This document shows, piece after piece, positions 27,101 to 33,220 of a DNA stretch of 64,000 bases. Below the pieces are notes generated by a model. That model saw only the letters and a program-made list of their open reading frames with translations. It was not told where the DNA came from and ran no database searches. Within the stretch, counting starts at the first letter, position 1; the number at the start of each line of letters is the position of its first letter. The DNA comes from Enoplolaimus lenunculus. Its lineage: Eukaryota; Nematoda; Enoplea; Enoplida; Thoracostomopsidae. Both the position numbers and the translations under genes were made by a program. The stretch lies in the NCBI GenBank assembly GCA_030248215.1, contig JASANG010000919.1:1-64000 (forward strand). The letters run 5' to 3'.

Positions 27101-30100
27101 TTCCATTTTATAACCGGAACCGCCCAAGTCAACGCACGGTCCTTGAGCCGCCGGACCGCCAGTTTGTCTGAAGCAAATATAAATATACATAGTACGTCCA
27201 TGGCTATAGTAATAGTTCAAACAACATTAACTGTAGGGATGTGCCGATTAATCGACAGCGGCATCGGTAATAATCGGCACTTTTCGTGAGTATCAACATA
27301 GGCATCGCCACCGCAAAAAATTACCCATTCTTTGCCGATATTTTTTGCACATAACAATCAGCTTTAATGCTATCAATTTCATTTCTGTACGCATATCAGC
27401 GTGTCCGCTCCAGGAAATTGTTATCTGTCTTGTGTTTGTGTTTAAAAAAATTAATTGAAATGAACCGTTCTTATAAAATTATAATCGTTTATGATCGTTA
27501 GGGTTTAAGTCTTCATAAAATGATGTAATGTATGTAGTATCCGATCTCTTTGTTAAGCATGGTGTACTAAAATTGAAATCGGCATCCGTAATTATGGGCA
27601 CCAGATATCAGGATATGTATATCTCAGTACGTATATTGTGTAAAAAAATTTAGAATAATTTGCAGTTTCACCACTAAAGTAGCCGGAGGACGATTTTTGC
27701 GAGCAGATTTGGTTTTTTCGGATTTTGGTCTTTTTTCCAATCATAGCTAATGTCAGAAAAGTTTTTATAATTCAGTATGGTATTGAAAACATCTTTTCAT
27801 ACATCTTGCTGAATACTGTCATAGGCTGTCCTGCGGTGGAGCTTGTATATGAAAAGTAGTTTAGTATTCGAATGCTTCGTCTGATAAATCATACGTATAC
27901 TTAAGTAAGATGGCGCTACGTATAGTTTGATGACGTCTGACGCCGTCCCTCGCCGTACGGCACTGTTCCGCAAAGACGTGAATTTCTACACGGCATCGCA
28001 TAACAATTCATAAACAAAAATTTTTTTAACTTACGGGGCTATACGACGCCGGCCGTCGCCGCAAGACAAGTAAAGCGCGACCTTTACCTATTACAAAATT
28101 TTTATCGCTTACATAATTTATGTGCTAATTGTTAACATGTATATGTTAACTTATAGTTGTTCCGTTCACACAATAAACAGCTTCATAAGTATGATGGAAA
28201 AAGAGCTGCTTAATAGTCTTGGGTTTCATTTTTAATCAAAATTAAATCAAAAATTACTAGATAGATAGATTAAGCAAAGAAGATTGCTTATAGAGCATGC
28301 AGAATTGGAATTTATCGGTTTTGGAGGTTTCTAAGCAATTTCCTCAGATTCCTCGCACCCAAAAACCCTTCAGCCACCCTATAATTTTTGGAATAATTTA
28401 AAAAGTCATAGTTTTGCCTTGTTAATTAAGCTAATATGCAAATTAGTTATTAGCTAACTATTCAATTATCGGTTTTGGATGTTTGTAAACTATTTATTCA
28501 AATTCCACGCACCTACAAACCCTTTAGTGCTGAAATTATATTGCTTTTAACCTTAATAATTAGTGAAATATTGTAAAAAGTCCTAATTTAGGCTTATAAC
28601 CTATACTAATATGCAAATTATCTATTAGCTAACTGCTCAATCATCGGTATTTGAGGTTTGTAAACAGTCTACGCAGATTCCTCGCATCCAAAAACCCTTT
28701 AATGTTAAAATTAGATTGCTTCTAACTGTAATAATTAGTGAAATATTATGGAAAGTCCTAATTTAGGCTTAATTAATTATGCAAATTAGCCTGTAGCTAC
28801 TAAACGGCTTGCAATTTTAAAACCCCAATGCGATGTTAACACCCCAGGATAATTGGCTTTCAAACAAAAAAAGTTTATCAAAATCGGTTCAGCCGTTCCT
28901 GAGATTCTTTTCGGACGGACAGACGGACATCCATAATATATATTCAAGCCTAAGAAAATTAAAGTTTAATTGAAATCATCCGGACAGGTTATGCGGAGCC
29001 AAATCGGTATCATGTTCCAATATATTACGACTACATCGGGTCCTGAAAATTTGGACCAATACGTATTCGTTCAACAAATAACAACCAAATCATATTCCAA
29101 ATTTTAAGCGTCCTCAGCGAAATAAACACAAGTCTAAAACAAAGCTTAAGCCTAAACTCACGCAAAAAATAGTCTAGAAATTAAGTCTGATATACCAAAT
29201 CAACTCAATTTCAGGTGGCCAACCAATGAACGCATATATTTTTAATCAGTGTGGCAATCGCGTGATAAACAAGCATTTTACAATTGTATATATGTTTTAC
29301 GCTCATAAGAATCATAGTGTGTGGGTCAATGTAATGCCTTTAGAGCAACAAGTTAAAACAAGTAGTATATACTTAAAAACGAAAATTGATGTTCAGAAAC
29401 CTAAAAAACACAAAATCGAGTTTCAGATATCCGATACAGAAAATTTAATTACGGATATTCAGATAAATACAAGGCACAAATTGCCGGATATCCGGATATG
29501 AAAAAATATCGAACGCCAATCACTAAAATTTTCACATTATGCCAGTTTTTTTCAATTTCCAGCTTTGGCATTTTTGAATCCGGTCACCGCCGTTTAAAAC
29601 CTACCCGGTCAAAAAAATCCCCGGCTGTTGTGCGTTACCATGACCACTTGCGGCTGCTGGACCCGCGGTGATATTCGCATGGTGTGCAGACGGTATCGGA
29701 CCGCCTGACATTGCGTATCCACCTCCACCGCTTACTGTATTCGGAAAATAACCAGGAAGAGTCGCAGAACCGCCACCACCGCCCCCTCGATGTTGTTGGG
29801 TCGGCCCACCGCCACCTTGTGGAGCGCCAGCACCTTGATTATGATGATGATGATGATTCATCGACGCTTGAGGAGGTGGTGGTGGCCCTAATCCTCCACC
29901 TCCATTTCCACTAGGGCCTGAATTAGACGATACAACTGCTGGCCCTCCGCCAGTTGATGTATTTGTTGCAATGGGCATTACTGAACCTGCTGAAATTCCT
30001 ACAGCGCTACGCTGTTGCTGTTGTTGTTGTTGATGATGATGATAATGCTGTTGAGCAGATGTCAACAAATGTTGTTGCTGTTGCCACTGTTGCTGTTGAT

Positions 30101-33100
30101 GCTGCTGTTGCGCCACATGCGACTGGCTCATTTGATGATGCTGTTGATGCTGGCGATCAATTGACTGATGCGTATAATGGTTCGGCAACTGTTAACAGAT
30201 ATACGTATATATACGACATACGTAACGTTAAGGTCCTTGCTTGGCACCAGATCAGAGTGCAACCCTCTACGGAAATAGGGTAATTTTCACTATCCAGTTC
30301 CGGAATTAAATCCAGTAATTTTCGCCGGGACTTTTTGGTACCTATTTAAAAACTTTATTTGATATTTAAAAAAAGTTTGCATTTAATTTTCCAAATGTGT
30401 ATTGTCACATTTTACTATTTGCGTAGCACTTGACGTTTTCTACTACACGTATTCTAACTGTTGCAATTATCACTATAATAGATTTTATAACTGCTCGTGC
30501 GGGAACCTGAAATACACAAAAATAAGTAAAAAAATTTTACTTGGCACTGCTAAGTAAGTTTACTTATTGCTTACAAACGATTTTTATGGTAACAGGTATT
30601 TTTCGGTTTCCTGCTCCAATTTTTTCGCTTTCCGGATGCGGTATCTTCGCACCTTGGCAGTTAGATGGTGAAAAATAGAGCAAAAAACAGACTGGATAGG
30701 TGGTAAAACTGTTCCGGACATATGCCGGAATCAAATAAGAATGTGTTTCGTTGTGTGATACGTAATTTAGCTTAAACTATTTTCAATTGCCGCTGGCTGA
30801 GCTAAGGATTATACGGAAATCTTAACCACGCTGACCACAATCATAATGCACATCAAATATTCTTACACAAAATGACTTACAAAATATACAATATATAAAC
30901 AAGCAGAAGTTTGTTTTTGGCGGAAGATTTTCCTAACTAACACGTCATATCCAGTTGCTACAATACGTAGTGCATACGCCAGCATAAATGTACAGATAGT
31001 TAATATAATGTTTCCTGCATAGCCGGAAATTTCAATTGCTGTGGTTGACACTTGTGTGTAAAACAACAAATTTGTTTACGTCATCATTGGCAAGCGCTAT
31101 ATTTCCTCGATTCGTTACCAGGGTTCAACCGGATGCCAAAAAATGCGGAAGCCATATAGTTTAATATCCAGCTCTGGCAGTTTTCGGCGCTGGATACTTA
31201 AAGTACACACGGTTTTCGTAACAGAAAAACTGACAATTTTTAACTGAGTTGTGAAATTCACTAATTGAACCAACGAAACTATATTATTACTAATCAATAA
31301 GCTAAATGTATAAATTTTGGACTGTTGTTAACCTAAAGTATAATATTCAATTTTTGAACATTTTCAGAACCGGATATCCGATTGATCCTTATTCGCTACA
31401 TATATATTACGGATGTGCCGATTAATCGACATCGGCATCGGTAATAATCGGCACTTTTCGTGCGTATCGGCATCGGCATTGACCCTGCAAAAGAAATTGC
31501 CGATTCTTTGCCGATACTTTTTGTACATAAACGTCACAATCAGTTGCAATGCTATCAGTTTGATTTCTGGACGCATATCTGTGTGTCTGGACAGGAAAAC
31601 TGTTATTCCTTTTGCCTTACAAATTTTTAATCGTTTGTGATGTTCAGGGTTTTAGGCTTCATATAATGATGTAACGTAGTATCCTATCTGTGTATTAAGC
31701 ATGGTGTACTAAAGTTGGAATCGGCATCGGTTCGGCATCGGCAAAATTTGAAAATAAGAATCGGCATCGGTATCGGCAGATCCCTTATATTACATGTAGT
31801 AAAGCTGCAACCCGTTATTACAGCCACAAGCATTATTATGTTCAAAAATGAAAATATGTTTGAACAACAAAGCGTATGATAACATCAATGAACAAGCGCA
31901 ATTCTTCAAAGGTTACGTTTTCGCTTCCGGTTAACTTTTAATCAAATTTTGAATATGCAGCAATCAACAAATACGTTTACATATATGCACTTATAATCAA
32001 ACTTACAGTGAATGTTTGCTGCTGTTGCTGAACACCATGAGTGGACAGTGCTTGAGGTTTATTGTCTTCGGCTGCACAAAAAATACTTGAGCTACTATAT
32101 TGTTTGACTACTTCATGTATTCATTCAGCTATTAGGCTTCATTTTCAATACGTACGTAGAAAACTCATTACAAGCAGTGTTCAAATGTTTGTGTTTCATA
32201 TAGCGGAGCAACCCGGCTGACAAAGACGAGTATTTTTTGAACAGACACTCATTCACAAAAACACATTTTCTATGTGCAGGGTGCAACTGCAATTACAATT
32301 TACCGACACCGGAATTTGAAAAAATTAACGGAAACGGAACCGGAAAATGAAAAATACATGCCGCCGAAAAATTTATTTTAATTTTCTTTTCTGCATTTTG
32401 TAGTACGTATTATTAGTAAAATAATCCTAGTTGGAGATAGGTTTCACTCTAGCTGCTGTATTTTAATCATAATCCACGGAAACGCAATCTACCTTCGATG
32501 GTTTATTTTCGGCGATTGTCAAGGTTTATGTACTATATTAATGAAATCTATTTAATTTGTAACGTCATTTTTAGCAAAATATCTTAATTTCCACCTACCA
32601 AAATTTAATACCGGCATTTTTAATTCCGGTGTAAATTTACCGAAACCGACAGGTAAAAAAATTTAAAAAATCACAGATCACGCAGCAAACTTTCAAACAT
32701 AAAAAATATTAAAGCATACGTTTATTGCATTCGCAATAAACCCTGCTCTACGGTGGCTCAATCTAAATCGATTGTATGTCCGAGATTCTAAATAGGTGGA
32801 AAAGCTAGTTACAGTTGGGTTCGCGTTCAAACTCTCTTAACGGAACGTTTTACTACTACGCTACGCAGCCCGCGTGTCCAACCGCTTTTACTGTCGTCTA
32901 TGCTTGTCTACCCGTAATACTGTCGGCTAACACAACAAATAAAATATACCTACTGTGAATTGTTTCGAATTCAAATGCACATGAGCAAGCATGCCTCACT
33001 TACTTACGAAAACAAATAGGAATTACATACTTTGCTCACAACTTGAGCTCCGAGATAACTGCGGCTGTTGATTGTGAACACTTTGGCGTGCTATCGAATT

Positions 33101-33220
33101 CTGATTCGGATGTTGGGAAGTCGCCGATGAATTATTAACCACGCTACTTGAATTACCGTTTTGAGCAGCGCGCTGTTGTGGTGATTGTATTACTTGTTTC
33201 GCATAAGAACTTTGACTCAT
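731..33220 (-). CDS. EIF4G: eIF4G, translation initiation scaffold; 16 coding exons, 3' end outside the window
   Basis: eIF4G is the scaffold of the cytoplasmic cap-binding complex eIF4F and joins eIF4E, eIF4A and, through eIF3, the 40S subunit. Coding exons in order are 33220-33031, 32071-32007, 30191-29605, 27167-26984, 25147-24886, 19823-19689, 19342-18356, 17736-17474, 16584-14815, 14209-13930, 13215-13055, 11345-11214, 2701-2513, 1821-1609, 1168-1031 and 813-731. All phases agree across the 15 junctions and give about 1,880 codons. Family identity rests on the MIF4G start ([10 protein letters not shown], then [13 protein letters not shown] in exon 14), on [14 protein letters not shown] in exon 15, on RRTLGNM in exon 16, on [15 protein letters not shown] in exon 13 and on the YDRD eIF4E-binding segment in exon 11. 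In human eIF4G1 the MIF4G domain begins near residue 750, here near 1,738, so the N-terminus is about 1,000 residues longer and mostly low complexity. TAA lies two codons before the chosen ATG. A PABP-binding site was not recognised. MA3 and W2 domains would lie beyond the left edge. Confidence 0.93.
1031..1168 (-). CDS. EIF4G: eIF4G coding exon 15, MIF4G continued
   Basis: The exon encodes [18 protein letters not shown], then [17 protein letters not shown], matching human NFRKLLLNRCQKEFEKD. Acceptor TTTTTACAG and donor GCAGAA|GTAAGT. An intact copy with the same splice sites lies at 9807-9944 on the plus strand. Confidence 0.93.
1609..1821 (-). CDS. EIF4G: eIF4G coding exon 14, start of MIF4G
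   Basis: The exon encodes [18 protein letters not shown], a Asp/Glu-rich loop, and [18 protein letters not shown]. It is the first HEAT hairpins of the MIF4G domain, which binds eIF4A and RNA. Acceptor TTGCTTCCAG, donor TGTATG|GTGAGT. Confidence 0.93.
2100..2285 (+). repeat. Repeat family D, right-half fragment
   Basis: Shares TAATTCAATGGATAACTGCA, the GTCCGTAACCGAATACCAGG block and the ATTCGCATCACTACAAT end with the copy at 55288. Confidence 0.7.
2513..2701 (-). CDS. EIF4G: eIF4G coding exon 13
   Basis: The exon starts [14 protein letters not shown] and contains [17 protein letters not shown]. It corresponds to human [24 protein letters not shown], the segment just before MIF4G. Donor CAGAT|GTAAGT, in phase 0 with exon 14. 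Confidence 0.9.
4901..5141. mobile_element. MITE family B copy (CAGGGTGCAACCGG ends)
   Basis: Starts CAGGGTTCCAC and ends GTTGAACCATG, with GGAACCGGAACC-type subterminal repeats. The family has ends CAGGGTGCAACCGG with runs of CCGGTTCCGG, and many subfamilies occur in this window. The CAGGG ends are hAT-like. Confidence 0.7.
5150..5577. mobile_element. MITE family B copy
   Basis: Starts CATGGTGCGACCGGATATCC and ends GGAATTCCGATTACACCGTG, flanked by ATAT. The interior shares TTTGCAGTATTATTGGTGAA with the copies at 19935, 22264 and 32277. Confidence 0.78.
5586..6104 (-). CDS. Unassigned 172-codon ORF inside eIF4G intron 12
   Basis: A single open frame starts [16 protein letters not shown] and ends [10 protein letters not shown]. 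The second half is basic and coiled-coil-like ([18 protein letters not shown], then [15 protein letters not shown]), similar in style to the Arg/Ala/Glu repeats found beside Helitron or other transposon proteins, but I cannot assign it to a family. It fits tightly between a family B element (ends 5577) and a family A MITE (starts 6141), which favours a transposon origin. It runs in the same direction as eIF4G, but its splice context does not offer an obvious exon. Confidence 0.4.
   Translation of the reverse strand: MSSIQCSGQCGRWFLGIKCAIFSKVDFISAHHTWNRKQCSANQYIHIDHTLLFSDFDELNILQCSTEEQLHRSTFSSSCSHPRIKQHRKVTPSSNEKRIAAAERKRKSMANLSSEKRQEIKLVDRIKGRHITMSQDTINAHAPIKTHRNRSRLDNMDSAAIEDHRKESEPSL
6141..6542 (+). 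mobile_element. MITE family A, full copy
   Basis: Starts TTAGGGATGTGCCGATTA and ends GGTATCGGCACATCCCTA with TA on both sides, about 400 bases. No coding capacity. It lies right after the start of the 172-codon ORF in eIF4G intron 12. Confidence 0.9.
6795..6900 (-). repeat. Repeat family C, inverted end fragment with hairpin
   Basis: Contains CCGAGCGAAGCTCGG, a short perfect palindrome, then the family C end in reverse (CGAAGCGTTTTATGTTTTGT, GGTGGATGTCCGTCCGTCCG). Confidence 0.7.
7713..7790 (+). CDS. Possible short first exon, unassigned
   Basis: ATG opens [18 protein letters not shown] then LDKALTVK and meets a donor-like AAAG|GTAGGA. Codon composition differs from the AT-rich surroundings. 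It would be a plus-strand gene nested in eIF4G intron 12, or a fragment of a mobile element. No downstream exon was found. Confidence 0.25.
7960..8240 (+). mobile_element. Possible solo LTR fossil
   Basis: A TATATAAG box at 8104 is followed about 27 bases later by TCAGTT, an initiator-like start, and then AATAAA at 8152. TGGCGGCGATC at 8222 is placed like a primer-binding site. This layout suits a long terminal repeat of the Ty3/gypsy group. No partner repeat or identifiable internal genes were found. Broken, probably old. Confidence 0.3.
8431..8667 (+). other. Coding-looking segment, unassigned
   Basis: A 78-codon open stretch ([18 protein letters not shown], then [16 protein letters not shown]) lies about 200 bases after the possible LTR fossil. 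No family was recognised. It may be a remnant of that element or chance. Confidence 0.2.
9060..9414. repeat. Inverted copy of about 6797-6465, including a MITE end
   Basis: The sequence is the reverse complement of 6797 back to the right end of the MITE at 6542, at roughly 96% identity by eye, with about ten differences including small indels in 250 bases. It abuts the eIF4G inverted copy at 9414 with a CTT at the joint. Confidence 0.85.
9338..9414 (-). mobile_element. MITE family A, 77-base end fragment
   Basis: Begins AGGGATGTGCCGATACC and stops inside the subterminal GCCGATTCTT repeats, exactly where the eIF4G inverted copy begins. Confidence 0.82.
9414..10440 (+). pseudogene. Inverted partial copy of eIF4G (exons 15 and 16 with introns)
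   Basis: This stretch is the reverse complement of about 1560-534. The 111-codon reading frame spanning exon 15 is identical at the protein level, and the 76-residue reading of the preceding intron differs by a single residue. Exon 15 is copied at 9807-9944 and exon 16 at 10162-10244 with all splice signals. Introns are kept, so this is a DNA-level duplication and not a retrocopy. It sits inside intron 12 of its parent gene in opposite orientation and has no start codon context or other exons, so it is unlikely to make protein. Confidence 0.92.
10378..10783 (-). mobile_element. MITE family A, full copy bounding the inverted duplication
   Basis: Starts TTAGGGATGTGCCGATACC and ends TAGTCGGCACATCC. 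It lies directly after the eIF4G inverted copy. Its first 60 bases match the half copy at 394-597, and its remainder matches copy 1 better. Confidence 0.88.
11214..11345 (-). CDS. EIF4G: eIF4G coding exon 12
   Basis: The acceptor TTATTTCTAG precedes [14 protein letters not shown], then a Gly-rich stretch ends FRGRSK at the donor GCAAA|GTAAGC. It matches in position the Gly/Arg-rich linker between the eIF4E-binding site and MIF4G of animal eIF4G. The next intron, about 8.5 kb, holds the inverted copy of exons 15 and 16. Confidence 0.85.
11516..12065 (+). repeat. Repeat family C, tandem-unit copy 1
   Basis: Begins TATACCAGTTGTAGTGG and contains about three units of roughly 180 bases, each with GCTAATATGCAAATTAG and GTAAACAATTTATTCAGATTCC. 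Other copies start at 25928 and 28300. Confidence 0.75.
12330..12590 (+). repeat. Repeat family D, copy in eIF4G intron 11
   Basis: Contains AGTGACCACCCGAATAAG, GGTCCCCATTTTGA, AGAGTCCGTAAGCG and GCGCATAAATGACTCCAGG, which recur at 38270-38500 (inverted) and 55288-55708. Confidence 0.72.
13055..13215 (-). CDS. EIF4G: eIF4G coding exon 11, eIF4E-binding segment
   Basis: The exon encodes [18 protein letters not shown] followed by [16 protein letters not shown]. It aligns with human KRYDREFLLGFQ and FASMQKPEG, the eIF4E-binding helix and its follow-on. Tyr is at about residue 1,588. The canonical YxxxxL-hydrophobic pattern is altered: Met is at the Leu position and Arg follows, with Leu-Ile one step later. 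Acceptor AATTTCAG and donor GGCAG|GTAGGT. Confidence 0.9.
13930..14209 (-). CDS. EIF4G: eIF4G coding exon 10
   Basis: The acceptor TTATTTACAG precedes [18 protein letters not shown] and the donor is ATCAA|GTTAGT. A Ser/Thr/Gly linker ends in the charged segment [16 protein letters not shown], which leads into the eIF4E-binding exon. Confidence 0.82.
14815..16584 (-). CDS. EIF4G: eIF4G coding exon 9 (590-codon low-complexity exon)
   Basis: This is the largest exon, opening after TTTTTGAAG with [16 protein letters not shown] and running open for 1,770 bases. It has an Asn/Ser-rich first half with a Gln run, then Ala- and Pro-rich sequence ([18 protein letters not shown]). The donor is set at ATATCG|GTACAA because it is the only nearby GT in phase with exon 10. 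It maps to a disordered region with no domain that I recognise. Confidence 0.8.
17474..17736 (-). CDS. EIF4G: eIF4G coding exon 8
   Basis: The acceptor TTGATTTAAG precedes [17 protein letters not shown] and the donor is ATAAA|GTACGT. The 87 full codons are Ser/Thr/Asp-rich and disordered-looking. Phases match exons 7 and 9. Confidence 0.72.
18356..19342 (-). CDS. EIF4G: eIF4G coding exon 7 (Gly/His/Gln-rich, with conserved DP motif)
   Basis: The exon starts after ATTTTAAG with [18 protein letters not shown] and ends at TCAG|GTATAG, about residues 475 to 803. Gly, His and Gln runs dominate. Within it [17 protein letters not shown] resembles the I-x-DP segment that in animal eIF4G proteins precedes the eIF4E-binding region (human KTIRIRDPNQGGKDI). 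The long Gln run near its 3' end lies on a CTG/TTG-rich plus-strand tract and may vary in length. Confidence 0.85.
19689..19823 (-). CDS. EIF4G: eIF4G coding exon 6
   Basis: This 135-base exon encodes [17 protein letters not shown] through [11 protein letters not shown]. It lies between TTTTCATCAG and GCAG|GTAAGC. A (TA)n tract and an inverted-repeat element start about 40 bases upstream of its acceptor, in the intron. Confidence 0.82.
19862..19934. repeat. (TA)n microsatellite
   Basis: An AT dinucleotide run in the intron just upstream of eIF4G exon 6, leading directly into a family B MITE. Confidence 0.95.
19935..20323. mobile_element. MITE family B, complete copy in a (TA)n tract
   Basis: Starts CAGGGTGCAACCGGAATTCC and ends GGAATTCCGGTTGCACCCTG-like sequence, 389 bases. 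It is the cleanest copy of the family. AT repeats lie on both sides, so the target duplication cannot be read. Confidence 0.88.
20375..21055. mobile_element. Element with G-rich inverted ends and a hAT-like N-terminal fragment
   Basis: The left end (20390-20500) has repeated TGGGGGCAG and CCTGGGG motifs. The right end (20992-21050) has GCCCCAGCAAAAA and GCTGGGGGGCGGCC. At 20891-20983 the plus strand reads [18 protein letters not shown] followed by [12 protein letters not shown] and a stop. The MST-x-R-x-I-x-S(Y/F)F pattern resembles the start of hAT proteins of the DUF4371 type. The rest of a transposase is missing. Read as a decayed, deleted DNA transposon. Confidence 0.45.
21062..21131. repeat. 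(TA)n microsatellite
   Basis: About 35 TA units between a G-rich repeat end and a family B-related element. Confidence 0.95.
21128..21445. mobile_element. Family B-related element, ATATCCGG subfamily
   Basis: Begins CCGGATATCCGGGTCCAGC next to a (TA)n tract and ends ATCCGGTCGATCCCTG. The inner ends carry CCGGTATA repeats. Confidence 0.65.
22264..22675. mobile_element. MITE family B copy
   Basis: Bounded by CTTGCACCCGGAATTAC and GGAATTTCGTTGCACCCTG, with the family interior (GGTGAAATAACCCTA, TTTGGAGATAGG). Confidence 0.8.
22965..24560. mobile_element. Cluster of at least four family B-related elements
   Basis: Successive blocks bounded by GTGCGACC or GTGCAAAGC starts and TTTCACCCTGG, GCACCCCG or CTCACCCTGG ends lie at about 22968-23300, 23320-23602, 23757-24205 and 24266-24558. 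They fill the intron between eIF4G exons 5 and 6. Internal sequence differs between blocks, so several subfamilies are present. Confidence 0.65.
24886..25147 (-). CDS. EIF4G: eIF4G coding exon 5
   Basis: The acceptor ACTATTTCAG precedes [18 protein letters not shown] His/Gln-rich stretch follows, and the donor is GCTA|GTGAGT. It leaves one base that joins CA of exon 6 to make Thr. Decayed short-element sequence begins immediately after the donor. Confidence 0.8.
25928..26545 (+). repeat. Repeat family C, most complete copy
   Basis: Starts TATACCAGTCGTAGTGG, has two to three internal units, then TATCAAAATCGGTTCAGCCG, a run of GACGGACAGAC units and a terminal AAAACGCTTCGCGAAACTCCG. End fragments lie at 2030-2080, 2895-2945 and, inverted, 6795-6900. 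Confidence 0.75.
26770..26935. mobile_element. Repeat family E (GAGACCGAGACC ends), short copy
   Basis: Repeated ACCGAGACCGAGACC and GTCTCGGTCTCGG motifs in opposite orientations surround this stretch, and the CATAACAGAAAAAACTTA tail matches the copy at 62483. Confidence 0.65.
26984..27167 (-). CDS. EIF4G: eIF4G coding exon 4
   Basis: The exon lies between TTGCTTCAG and ATCAG|GTAAGT and encodes [16 protein letters not shown] through [11 protein letters not shown]. It is less repetitive than its neighbours. No known domain was recognised. Confidence 0.82.
27235..27590 (+). mobile_element. MITE family A, 3'-truncated copy
   Basis: Begins AGGGATGTGCCGATTAATCG and keeps the interior (GGTGTACTAAAATTG), but its right terminus has decayed. 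Confidence 0.8.
28300..28935 (+). repeat. Repeat family C, copy 3
   Basis: Three units and the ATCGGTTCAGCCGTTCC plus GGACGGACAGACGGACATCC end are present. The 5' start seen in other copies is missing. Confidence 0.72.
29605..30191 (-). CDS. EIF4G: eIF4G coding exon 3 (Gln/His/Gly-rich)
   Basis: The exon follows CTGTTAACAG, begins LPNHYTHQS and ends ...PGIFLT at the donor GG|GTAGGT. It is made of Gln and His runs followed by Gly/Pro-rich sequence (about residues 86 to 280). It ends with two bases of a Gly codon completed by exon 4. An earlier GT inside the last 40 bases is rejected because it breaks the phase. Confidence 0.82.
30251..30660. mobile_element. Degenerate family B-related element
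   Basis: CAGAGTGCAACC at the left and TCTTCGCACCTTGG at the right, with TCCGG repeats near each end. Confidence 0.55.
31118..31390. mobile_element. Degenerate family B-related element
   Basis: Begins CCAGGGTTCAACCGGATG and ends GAACCGGATATCCGATTGATCC, ending 18 bases before a family A MITE. Confidence 0.58.
31409..31784 (+). mobile_element. MITE family A, nearly full copy
   Basis: Starts ACGGATGTGCCGATTAATC and ends GGTATCGGCAGATCCCT, about 376 bases, with one changed base near each end. Confidence 0.82.
32007..32071 (-). CDS. EIF4G: eIF4G coding exon 2
   Basis: This short 65-base exon lies between TTTGTGCAG and ACT|GTAAGT and encodes [13 protein letters not shown] followed by a Gln run and TFT. 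It completes the split Thr codon from exon 1 and ends in phase 0, which fits exon 3 exactly. Confidence 0.82.
32277..32655. mobile_element. MITE family B copy, right end decayed
   Basis: Begins CAGGGTGCAACTGCAATTAC and keeps the interior GTTGGAGATAGG and TTTTCGGCGATTGTCAAGG. The right terminus has lost the GCACCCTG end. Confidence 0.78.
32745..32905 (-). mobile_element. tRNA-derived SINE, copy H1 (diverged)
   Basis: The reverse strand reads GGGCTGCGTAGCGTAGTAG near a tRNA A box and GTTTGAACGCGAACCC where a B box is expected. The plus strand continues CCAACCGCTTTTACTGTCGTC as in copy H2. Confidence 0.62.
33031..33220 (-). CDS. EIF4G: eIF4G coding exon 1 (start codon)
   Basis: This exon holds residues 1 to 63, a Ser/Gln/Asn-rich start ([16 protein letters not shown]). 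An in-frame TAA lies two codons before the ATG, which supports this start. The donor reads CAAA|GTATGT and leaves one base of a Thr codon finished by exon 2. Any further non-coding 5' exon was not located. Confidence 0.85.
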
